Source: JAQUCI01 sp964553255
GTDB taxonomy: Bacteria; Bacillota_I; Bacilli_A; Erysipelotrichales; Erysipelotrichaceae
Assembly: GCA_964553255.1 (NCBI GenBank)
Contig: CAZKJS010000004.1
Coordinates: 5,266 to 69,265, forward strand
Direction of reading: 5' to 3'
DNA length: 64,000 bases
Numbering within the stretch: the stretch's first letter is position 1; every line of letters starts with the position of its first letter. The notes beneath the pieces were generated by a model that worked only from the letters and a program-made list of their open reading frames with translations, was not told the origin of the DNA and did no database searches. Made by a program: the position numbers and the translations under genes. Of the stretch, positions 7,756-14,875 are shown one piece after another.

Positions 7756-8314
7756 ATGATAATTTTTCTACTTGTCTTTCAAAAGCTCTTAAATGATTTA
7801 CTGAGCCATTCATCAAAGCTTCAAAAACATCTCTAACATCATCTGGTAAATCATATTCTAAGAATAATTCATACATAGCGATATTGTTAATCTCTGCTAA
7901 AACACCTGTTTCAGCTGCACTAAGCAAGGTCTCTGGTATAACTAGCTGACTACTTGATTGATCAGTTGGGAAAGTCGTATTACTGGTGTCATAAAGCTCT
8001 TTTAACAAATCTAAATGTGTTAATTCTGATTTTGCTATATTACTATAGGGTCTATCGATATCAAATTTATCCATGATCGCTACATATTCACTGTGTGCTA
8101 GATATTCATCTTGAGCAGCATAGTTCAACATATCATCGATCGTTAGTTCCGTGTCATCAAACGCCCCTAATGCTCCATATCCTTCTGTTTGTAAAACCAC
8201 TTGCTCTTCTGATTTTGCTGGATCAGTTGCGGATAGTGTATAGACAACCATTAAGGTTGTCGTCAACACTAATCCGCTTATGATCAATGTCATGATACTT
8301 TTACTTTTAAACAT
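7754..8314 (-). CDS. Exported or membrane-anchored ferritin-like DUF2202 protein
   Basis: About 186 residues: one N-terminal hydrophobic segment (about 8-28, signal anchor or signal peptide), a linker, then a DUF2202 ferritin-like four-helix bundle. Possible metal ligands are visible as acidic and His pairs: DEYLAHSEY, SELTHLDLL, AEINNIAMYELF and NHLRAFE. DUF2202 proteins are poorly characterised; metal or oxygen handling is inferred from the fold. It follows a small exported protein by 6 bases and the pair is divergent from a two-component system, which probably controls it. Confidence 0.8.
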   Translation of the reverse strand: MFKSKSIMTLIISGLVLTTTLMVVYTLSATDPAKSEEQVVLQTEGYGALGAFDDTELTIDDMLNYAAQDEYLAHSEYVAIMDKFDIDRPYSNIAKSELTHLDLLKELYDTSNTTFPTDQSSSQLVIPETLLSAAETGVLAEINNIAMYELFLEYDLPDDVRDVFEALMNGSVNHLRAFERQVEKLS

Positions 8315-8320
8315 TACTTA

Positions 8321-8698
8321 TTATTCACTAACGTTTTTGTTAAGACGGCCATTGGCTCTAGCTTGTAGTTGTGGCATACTACCATCACACGTACCATCAG
8401 TTAGTTGCTGTCTGGCTTCAATTCTTTCTTGAGCAAATTCATTAGTGCTTTGATTTAAACGAGCACGCTTCATTTCACCAGCAAATGTACCATCACCTAG
8501 TTGTTCTCTAAGTTCAGCTCTTTCTTGAGCGAACGCGCTATCTTCTTGGGCTAAACGAATGCGATCCATTCTTTGTTCATCAGTACATACAGCATCACCT
8601 CGTACATCTTGATTGCCATAATAGGCGAAGGCACTTACGGTTGTGGCTGACATTAGTAATATAGCCGTTAATAAAAATATTCCTTTTTTGAAGTTCAT
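8321..8698 (-). CDS. Small secreted protein with an internal duplication
   Basis: About 125 residues with a signal peptide (MNFKKGIFLLTAILL to about residue 24, likely cleavage after VSAFA). The mature part has two copies of a ~40-residue unit: FAQERAELREQLGDGTFAG and FAQERIEARQQLTDGTCDG, with charged helical character. I do not recognise the family. AAAGGA precedes the start. It is the first gene of a two-gene operon with the DUF2202 protein and lies opposite a response regulator. Two cysteines (near residues 38 and 104) could form a disulfide. Confidence 0.75.
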   Translation of the reverse strand: MNFKKGIFLLTAILLMSATTVSAFAYYGNQDVRGDAVCTDEQRMDRIRLAQEDSAFAQERAELREQLGDGTFAGEMKRARLNQSTNEFAQERIEARQQLTDGTCDGSMPQLQARANGRLNKNVSE

Positions 8699-8750
8699 AA
8701 TTTGTTTCCTTTCTTAAACCGGTTGGTTTATGGTTATAGAATATAAGAAA

Positions 8751-8767
8751 GTTATGACGATTTTATG
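8751..8767 (-). promoter_or_regulatory. 11-bp spaced direct repeat ahead of the exported-protein operon
   Basis: On the minus strand CATAAAA (8767-8761) and CATAAC (8756-8751) start exactly 11 bases apart, the spacing bound by OmpR/PhoB-type regulators. A TATATT/TATAAC -10-like region follows. Confidence 0.5.
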
Positions 8768-8830
8768 TCTTTTATATAACAAATTCAGAAATTTTATCCA
8801 AACGTTTTAGTTATGATATGATGATATTGA

Positions 8831-8859
8831 CATAAAATTGCCATAAATTAGCCATATAA
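8831..8859 (+). promoter_or_regulatory. 11-bp spaced direct repeats ahead of the two-component operon
   Basis: CATAAA at 8831, CATAAA at 8842 and CATATAA at 8853 begin at 11-base intervals, ending at a TATAAT (8855-8860) that can serve as -10 box. The same motif and spacing occur on the other strand at 8751-8767, suggesting one regulator serves both directions. Confidence 0.55.
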
Positions 8860-8879
8860 TACTATAAAAGGAGGATTTT

Positions 8880-9584
8880 ATGAAAATCCTGATCGCTGAT
8901 GATAACAAGCAAATCACTTCCATCCTATCTCAATACGCCGAAAAAGAAGGATATGAAGTTGAAACAGCTGAAGATGGACAAGAAGTCCTCGATAAGTTTG
9001 ATGATGAATCCATTAATCTTATCTTATTAGATGTAATGATGCCTAAAATCGATGGCTTTGAAGTCTGTCGTTTAATACGTGAAAAGTCGATGGTTCCTAT
9101 AATCATGATCACCGCTCGATCAGAAGACTTTGAAAAGATCATGGGGTTAGATATTGGCGCTGATGATTATATCATTAAGCCTTTTTCTCCATCCGAGGTC
9201 ATGGCACGGGTACGAGCAATATTAAGAAGACTAGCTCAAGATAGTCCCTCAACGAAAAATGTGCTACAAATAGATAATCTGGTAATCGATCTAACATCTT
9301 ATTTAGTAAAAATTGATGGTACCGAAGTTAAACTCACTAAAAAAGAAATTGAACTCTTATGGACATTAGCATCAACCCGCAATAAGGTGTTTACTCGTGA
9401 TAATCTATTAAATAGTCTTTGGGGTTATGATTATTATGGTGAATCACGAACAGTCGATACCCATATAAAAAGACTGAGAGCTAAGCTTGAAGAATATCCC
9501 CATCCTAAATGGGACATAACGACCATCTGGGGAGTTGGCTATAAATTTGAGGAGTTAGATAATGAAAAAAAAGATAACACTTAA
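8880..9584 (+). CDS. OmpR/PhoB-family response regulator
   Basis: About 234 residues: receiver domain (1-115) with phospho-acceptor D51 in LLLDVMMP, acidic pair D7/D8, T80-region and K102-type lysine in IIKPFSP, then a winged-helix DNA-binding domain (about 130-228) ending in the typical WGVGYKF. AAGGAGG lies 6 bases upstream. Its last 23 bases overlap the histidine kinase gene. The 11-bp direct repeats upstream suggest autoregulation. Confidence 0.93.
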   Translation: MKILIADDNKQITSILSQYAEKEGYEVETAEDGQEVLDKFDDESINLILLDVMMPKIDGFEVCRLIREKSMVPIIMITARSEDFEKIMGLDIGADDYIIKPFSPSEVMARVRAILRRLAQDSPSTKNVLQIDNLVIDLTSYLVKIDGTEVKLTKKEIELLWTLASTRNKVFTRDNLLNSLWGYDYYGESRTVDTHIKRLRAKLEEYPHPKWDITTIWGVGYKFEELDNEKKDNT

Positions 9585-11007
9585 GCTAAGCGTCTACTTC
9601 TTAGTTGCTTTGATCAGTTTTACGATCATCATTAGTTTTCTATTCTTTACGTTCTATCGTAAGACAACTCTTGATACTTATAAAGATGAATTAATACAAC
9701 GAGCTACTAAGATCGCTGAGGCTTTATCAGATATGGATAAACAAATGATGGGCAGTAGAGGAACAAATAGTTCATATGGCTCATATATCCGCTTTATCAA
9801 TGATGTAGCTATGACTGATGTTTGGATCGTAGATGAAGAGCTTAATATCATTAGCTATGGCGTTAATGCTCAACATCGACTTAATTCAACAACTGATCTT
9901 CCCGATAATGCGGCCTTGATCGTTAATGATGTTTTTGAGGGAAAGATTGAATCAAGTGAAGATTTCAGTTCTTTCTTTACCAGCCCAACATTAACTATTG
10001 GTGTTCCCATTCTAGCCACTGATAACACTGTAATTGGTGCAATTTTATTACATTCACCAGTAAATGGAATGGATGGAGCATTAACAAGCGCTATGATCAT
10101 CATGGTAATTAGTATCTTTGTGGCTTTGATCATTACGATGATCTTAGCTATCTATCTGTCATTTGGTTTTACCAAACCACTAAAGATCCTTAATCAAACA
10201 GCGATTCGCTTGATCAATGAAGACTATGTCTTTTCTAATATAAAGCAGGAAGATGAAATTGGAACATTAGCACTTAATATGGATGTTTTAGCTAAACGAT
10301 TAAAAGAGTCTTCATTACAAAGAGAGCACATGGAAAAAATGCGTAAAGATTTCATCGCTAATATATCTCATGAATTACGAACACCAATCACCGTCATTAG
10401 AGGATCACTTGAAGCACTCAATGATAATGTGATCAGCGATGAAGACGCGAAGCGCTCATCATATAAGCAAATGATCAAAGAAACAGATCACCTGCAAAGA
10501 CTTGTTAGTGATCTATTAGAGCTAACCAAACTCCAAAATCCCGATTTTCAACTAAACATGACAACGATCGATCTTATTGAAGTTATCAGTGATTCGATCA
10601 AAGGAGCACGCAATATTGCTCAACAAAAAAATATCGAGATCAAATTTGATAATCAATTTAGTTATTTAAAAGTGGTAGGTGATTATGATCGACTCAAACA
10701 AATGATCATGATCATCATTGATAATGCGATCAAATTCTCGCACGATAATAGTGAAATCTTGATCAAGACTTATCAGGATGACAAATTCCATCTAGCCATC
10801 AGTGATCAAGGAATAGGTATCGCTGATGAAGAGCTTCCCTACATCTTTGATCGTTTCCATAAAACAAGCAGTGATAATCAAAAGGGTTCTGGTTTAGGAC
10901 TTACGATCGCTAAACAAATCGCTATGCGTCATGATATCTCTATCGATGTAAAAAGTAAACTCGATCACGGAAGTACCTTTAGTTTTATAATAAAAAATAC
11001 ATCTTAG
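9562..11007 (+). CDS. Sensor histidine kinase
   Basis: About 481 residues: membrane helix (about 8-30), an extracytoplasmic sensor region of about 135 residues, second helix (about 175-200), HAMP linker (about 200-255), HisKA with phospho-acceptor H270 in NISHELRTPIT, and HATPase_c with N-box DNAIKFS, G1 DQGIGIADEELPYIFDRF and G2 GSGLGLTIAK. It is the partner of the overlapping response regulator. The signal is unknown; the neighbouring exported ferritin-like operon hints at an envelope or metal/oxidative cue. Confidence 0.92.
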   Translation: MKKKITLKLSVYFLVALISFTIIISFLFFTFYRKTTLDTYKDELIQRATKIAEALSDMDKQMMGSRGTNSSYGSYIRFINDVAMTDVWIVDEELNIISYGVNAQHRLNSTTDLPDNAALIVNDVFEGKIESSEDFSSFFTSPTLTIGVPILATDNTVIGAILLHSPVNGMDGALTSAMIIMVISIFVALIITMILAIYLSFGFTKPLKILNQTAIRLINEDYVFSNIKQEDEIGTLALNMDVLAKRLKESSLQREHMEKMRKDFIANISHELRTPITVIRGSLEALNDNVISDEDAKRSSYKQMIKETDHLQRLVSDLLELTKLQNPDFQLNMTTIDLIEVISDSIKGARNIAQQKNIEIKFDNQFSYLKVVGDYDRLKQMIMIIIDNAIKFSHDNSEILIKTYQDDKFHLAISDQGIGIADEELPYIFDRFHKTSSDNQKGSGLGLTIAKQIAMRHDISIDVKSKLDHGSTFSFIIKNTS

Positions 11008-11078
11008 ACTAATCAATCTCTATATTGAAGCATAAAATATAATGATCTTCAATTTACTATCGTAGAATTATAATGATA

Positions 11079-11993
11079 TTATTTCTTAATCATTGTGCTT
11101 TCGTAAAACAGTGGTAAAAAGATAAATCCCTTAGCTTGAAGACCTTCAATGATATCTGGTAATGCTAAATAAGTATTATAACTATAATCATGCATTAAGA
11201 CTCAGATTATTTTCTTATTGTAAACAGTATTGAGAACATTGTTTTTTAATGCTTCAGGTGCCTGGACAGGTCCACCTCCATCACCACTTGATACATTCCA
11301 ATCTATATATCCATAACCTAGATCACTGATCTTTTCTTTAAATGTACTTGAAAAGCGTTTTATCATTACTGAACCGCCAGGAAAGCGCAATAGATTAGTG
11401 TTTACATTAAAGTTTTTTAGTATAAAATCATGTTGTCTAAGTAGATCATCAATGAATTTAGATTCACTTGTATATATTCCTGTTTTACTTAAGTCATGTG
11501 AATAAGTGTGATTAGCCAATGTATGCCCCGAATCAATAATTCGCCAATATATATCTTCATAAAGGTCTAGAGATTTTCCCAATGTAAAGAAGGTAGCCAA
11601 TGTTTCATATTCATCCAAAACATCAAGAATCTTAGCTGTCAATAAATATGGTCCATCATCAAATGTTAAGTAGGCAATTTTTATGTCTGTTGCATCACTA
11701 ATTATCATTTGTTCTAAAGTTTGAGCATCAATGAAATATTCTGCTTTTATTTTATCTATGGACGTCTGAATCCCTTCATACTTTTCAAATTCTTTGAACA
11801 TCCAGGTTTTCTTATCATTAAGAGTAACTATGATTCTATTTTGATCTTTTATAATTTCACTATCTATTCTTATCAAACTTATCTTTTGCATAATCAAAAA
11901 GAGCACCACGATCAATCCGCTCCCTAACAGGACAATGATTAATGTTGTGCTGGTTCTATTATCTCTTTTAGAATCTTGTGACGTTTTTGCCAT
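11079..11993 (-). pseudogene. Polysaccharide deacetylase interrupted by an in-frame TGA
   Basis: NodB-type deacetylase, paralogous to the intact gene at 19136-20041. It has a membrane helix, a coiled coil (about 40-95), TFDDGP, the metal-binding ANHTYSHD and a RFPGGS motif. Translation would stop at TGA 11202-11204 after VYNKKII, giving 263 residues. Without a shift of frame the sequence continues through VLMHDYSYNT to TMIKK and a TAA at 11079-11081, exactly as in the paralogue, where this codon is TGT (Cys). The truncated form lacks the VLMHD catalytic motif and should be inactive. A recent nonsense mutation is most likely; recoding (selenocysteine) is a remote alternative. It overlaps the coiled-coil gene start by 55 bases. 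Confidence 0.8.
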
Positions 11994-12214
11994 GAAGAGA
12001 GCTCCTGTAATTTATCATGGTTAATCGCTTCAAGCGCTTCAAGTGTTTGCTGTAGTTCTGTGATTTCAGTATTCAAAGTATTAATCATGTGTTCATTATC
12101 TTTTACTTGCTTATTAATTTCAAAATGGTGTCTGTCTAATACCATCAGTAATATAAATGCAAAACAAAAAAGAATCATTACTATTTTTAGTGCTTTAATC
12201 TTTTTGTTCTTCAT
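11939..12214 (-). CDS. Small bitopic coiled-coil membrane protein (cassette copy 1)
   Basis: About 91 residues: short basic N-terminus, one membrane helix (about 9-26), then a heptad-rich coiled coil (NTEITELQQTLEALEAI) ending in DKLQELSSWQKRH. Its layout recalls FtsL/DivIC-type divisome proteins but the sequence is not clearly of that family. It is paralogous to 19996-20265 (shared DKLQELS.WQ..H) and, like that copy, its 3' end overlaps the start of a deacetylase that itself has a membrane helix and coiled coil, suggesting the two proteins pair. Confidence 0.75.
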   Translation of the reverse strand: MKNKKIKALKIVMILFCFAFILLMVLDRHHFEINKQVKDNEHMINTLNTEITELQQTLEALEAINHDKLQELSSWQKRHKILKEIIEPAQH

Positions 12215-12333
12215 TCTTGATCACCTTTCTGTTAATATTATCATACTTATTTTGTCTAATAGCACAACAACTAGCAACTAAATGTCATAGTGATTTGTAG
12301 TTTAAAAAAACTCTTTATAATAAATGAACGTAT

Positions 12334-13317
12334 TTATTTTATCTCATTAATACATTCATTGTGCATGTCGAATTCAATAAAGTTATCAATTGAAATCTCA
12401 ACTAGTGAATACAAGGCTCTTTCTGTAGCCGCCCCAATATGTGGTGTTAACAAGATCTTAGGATATAGCTTTATCGCTTTTTCAATAACATCATGTTTGA
12501 TGATTGGCTTATCTTTACTGATGTATTCACTTTCAAATTCAAACACATCGGCACCATAGCCACCCAATAGATCTTTTTCAATTAATTCCACAATATCTCT
12601 TAGATTAACTAATTCACCTCGAGCTGTATTAATGATGATTAGTTCTTTTTTGGCATCTTTCAATAATTCCTTATTGATCAGATGATAGTTTTCATCTTGA
12701 ATATAAGGCAAATGGATTAATAAGATATCACTTTGTTTAATCACTTCATCTATTTCAAGATAGGTTAAGATCTTCTCATTATCGGTATTGATCGAGCGGT
12801 TGTATACAATCACATTAGCACCTAAAGCGTGAAAATAGTGCGCTGTTTTACTACCAATACTACCAAGACCAAGGATGCCAACTGTACAGTCGCGTATTTC
12901 TTTAAATAACTTTTCTGGACGATTAAAACGTTTATTAGCGATATCATTAGCTTGTTCACTTACTTTACGATTTAGATCCAAGGCAAGCGCTAACGCAAGC
13001 TCTGCGATCGCATTAGGTGAATAAGCTGGTACATTGGCTATCCTAATGCCAAATTCTCTAGCCGCTTTAAGATCAATATGATTATACCCAGTTGATCTGG
13101 TCACATAGTATTTAACCCCATGTTGAGCAAAGCGCGCTAATAAATCCCGATTGATATTATTACCATATCCCAAAATTGCTTGATGCTGACTTAGATCTTC
13201 ATCTGTTATATTAGCGATCTTATCAAGCTTTACCGTAATATTTACTTTTTTCTCATCTACTATTTGTTGGGCAACGATCAATTCTTGATCATCGGACACT
13301 AACATTAAACCTTTCAT
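12334..13317 (-). CDS. D-2-hydroxyacid dehydrogenase (D-lactate dehydrogenase-like)
   Basis: About 327 residues, NAD-dependent D-isomer-specific dehydrogenase family. Visible are the TRSTGYNHIDLKAA and VPAYSPNAIAELALAL segments typical of D-lactate dehydrogenases and VanH, the nucleotide-binding GLGSIGS, NTARGELV with the catalytic Arg, and the LTPHIGAATE His. It would reduce pyruvate or another 2-oxoacid to the D-hydroxyacid with NADH in fermentation. It follows the ArsC/Spx-like gene by 15 bases in the same operon. Exact substrate uncertain. Confidence 0.85.
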   Translation of the reverse strand: MKGLMLVSDDQELIVAQQIVDEKKVNITVKLDKIANITDEDLSQHQAILGYGNNINRDLLARFAQHGVKYYVTRSTGYNHIDLKAAREFGIRIANVPAYSPNAIAELALALALDLNRKVSEQANDIANKRFNRPEKLFKEIRDCTVGILGLGSIGSKTAHYFHALGANVIVYNRSINTDNEKILTYLEIDEVIKQSDILLIHLPYIQDENYHLINKELLKDAKKELIIINTARGELVNLRDIVELIEKDLLGGYGADVFEFESEYISKDKPIIKHDVIEKAIKLYPKILLTPHIGAATERALYSLVEISIDNFIEFDMHNECINEIK

Positions 13318-13332
13318 ATAGCACCTCTTACT

Positions 13333-13686
13333 CTAGACTTTTAGCTTATCTAGCCATTCTTTTTCCTTAAAACCCACTAATACTTTATCATTCAGTATTA
13401 ATAGTGGTCTTTTTACTAACATACCATTAGTAGCTAATAGCGCTAATTGTTCAGTTTCACTCATTGAAGTTAACTTATCCTTTAGATTAAGACTACGATA
13501 GATATCTCCACTGGTATTAAAGAAACGCTTGAGTTCAAGCTCACTTAATTTATACCAGTTCTTTAGTTCTTCAACTTGTGGACTATCCAGTTTGATGTCT
13601 CTAAAAGTATAGTCAAAATGATGCTCATCTAACCATCTTTGAGCTTTCTTACAGGTAGAACAATTAGGATAACAGATAAATAACAT
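13333..13686 (-). CDS. ArsC/Spx-family thioredoxin-fold protein
   Basis: About 117 residues. The N-terminal motif CYPNCSTCKKAQRWL contains the active-site CxxC, and LVKRPLLI with the conserved Arg-Pro is typical of the ArsC/Spx/YffB family. Members are arsenate reductases, glutathione-linked reductases or, for Spx, RNA polymerase-binding stress regulators; the LxKRP version here fits the reductase-like group more than Spx, but I cannot decide. No arsenic genes are nearby. Confidence 0.8.
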   Translation of the reverse strand: MLFICYPNCSTCKKAQRWLDEHHFDYTFRDIKLDSPQVEELKNWYKLSELELKRFFNTSGDIYRSLNLKDKLTSMSETEQLALLATNGMLVKRPLLILNDKVLVGFKEKEWLDKLKV

Positions 13687-13695
13687 CTTTACCTC

Positions 13696-14097
13696 CTATT
13701 TAAATAACATCGTGATCACTAAATAGCTGATATATGAAGTAGTTCCACCAAGGAAGGTACCCCAAATTAGATCAATGATCGTGATCGTAACTGGCCAATC
13801 TTTTAAAGTAGCCATATTGGTTAGATCATAGGTAGCGTAAGTGATAAAACCAAACAACAAGCCATAAGTCAAAGCCTTTAAAGGATCTTGCGCAGCTAAA
13901 GCTGGCGAGACGACAAAGAACAAAAGACCAAAGGTAAAGATCGCATAAAAGATGAAAGCCACAACGAAGTTGGCTTTATCAGCCATGATATAACCTAGAT
14001 GTTTGGTATAAAAAGATCGTGCTACTAAGCCTAACCATACCATATCAATCAAAAGAAAAACCGCAAAACTTACTAAATAATTACGAATGTTTTCCAT
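13696..14097 (-). CDS. DUF2177 family membrane protein
   Basis: About 133 residues with four hydrophobic helices; the DMVWLG segment near residue 18 and TYDLTNMATLKDWP are characteristic of DUF2177. Function unknown. In other bacteria this family is often next to DUF1295 and cyclopropane-fatty-acid synthase genes; here DUF1295 is adjacent (11 bases) but no synthase is present. Confidence 0.8.
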   Translation of the reverse strand: MENIRNYLVSFAVFLLIDMVWLGLVARSFYTKHLGYIMADKANFVVAFIFYAIFTFGLLFFVVSPALAAQDPLKALTYGLLFGFITYATYDLTNMATLKDWPVTITIIDLIWGTFLGGTTSYISYLVITMLFK

Positions 14098-14108
14098 ATA
14101 AACCCTTT

Positions 14109-14873
14109 CTATTTCTTTTTAAACCAAGGAAAAAATACATTTGTCATCGCCGAATACTCCTTGTACCCGGGACGATCTTGCATTGCCTTTTCCAATAGCG
14201 GAACCCCCGATACATAAAGCAGTAAAACGGTGATAGTGACAGGACTAACAATACTGATAAATGGTATATTATAAGCGAAAGCTACCAACCAAATACCCCA
14301 CCACATCGTAGCTTCACCGAAATAATTGGGATGGCGAGTATATTGCCATAAACCTTCTTGCATAATTTTCCCCTTGTTTTCCGGTTTAGCCTTAAATGCC
14401 CTTAACTGAGCATCACCTACAACTTCAAAATAATAACCCACTAGCCAAATCACAATACCCAGTATCATAAGCAGAGTCATAGGATCACTATTAATCCCAT
14501 ACATCATGATTATTGGCTGAGCAATGATATACATGAAGAATCCTTGTAACATATATACTTGGAAAAAAGCTCTTAAGATGACATTTTTCCCCCAATCCTG
14601 ACGGAATTTCTGATAACGAAAGTCTTCAGGCTTACCCCAGTTACGTTTCATAATATAATAAAATAATCTTAAACCCCATAAGGTAACCATGAGCGTAATG
14701 ATCATTTGACCTAAATTCATAACTTTATCAAATAAAAGCAGTATAACAGCGACAATGACATAACCAAGCCCCCATCCGATATCAACGATTGAGTTGTTTT
14801 TAATAATTGTGCCAACGACAAAGAATAAGAGAAAGTAACTAAAGATTAAAATAAGTGCTATTGATTGACCCAT
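14109..14873 (-). CDS. DUF1295 / steroid-5-alpha-reductase-like membrane protein
   Basis: About 254 residues, six or seven membrane helices. The C-terminal signature LWQYTRHPNYFGEATMWWGIW is shared with steroid 5-alpha-reductase-like and isoprenylcysteine methyltransferase-like membrane enzymes, where it binds NADPH or SAM. Probably a lipid-modifying reductase; substrate unknown. Its start lies 2 bases after the stop of the DAK2-DegV gene, so it is cotranscribed. Confidence 0.83.
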   Translation of the reverse strand: MGQSIALILIFSYFLLFFVVGTIIKNNSIVDIGWGLGYVIVAVILLLFDKVMNLGQMIITLMVTLWGLRLFYYIMKRNWGKPEDFRYQKFRQDWGKNVILRAFFQVYMLQGFFMYIIAQPIIMMYGINSDPMTLLMILGIVIWLVGYYFEVVGDAQLRAFKAKPENKGKIMQEGLWQYTRHPNYFGEATMWWGIWLVAFAYNIPFISIVSPVTITVLLLYVSGVPLLEKAMQDRPGYKEYSAMTNVFFPWFKKK

Positions 14874-14875
14874 AG

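Noticed and set aside
11079..11993. Selenoprotein reading of the deacetylase TGA
   Set aside because: Possible in principle, but polysaccharide deacetylases are not known selenoproteins to me, no Sec genes are in the window, and the downstream hairpin is equally present in the Cys paralogue. Kept as a check, not as a call.
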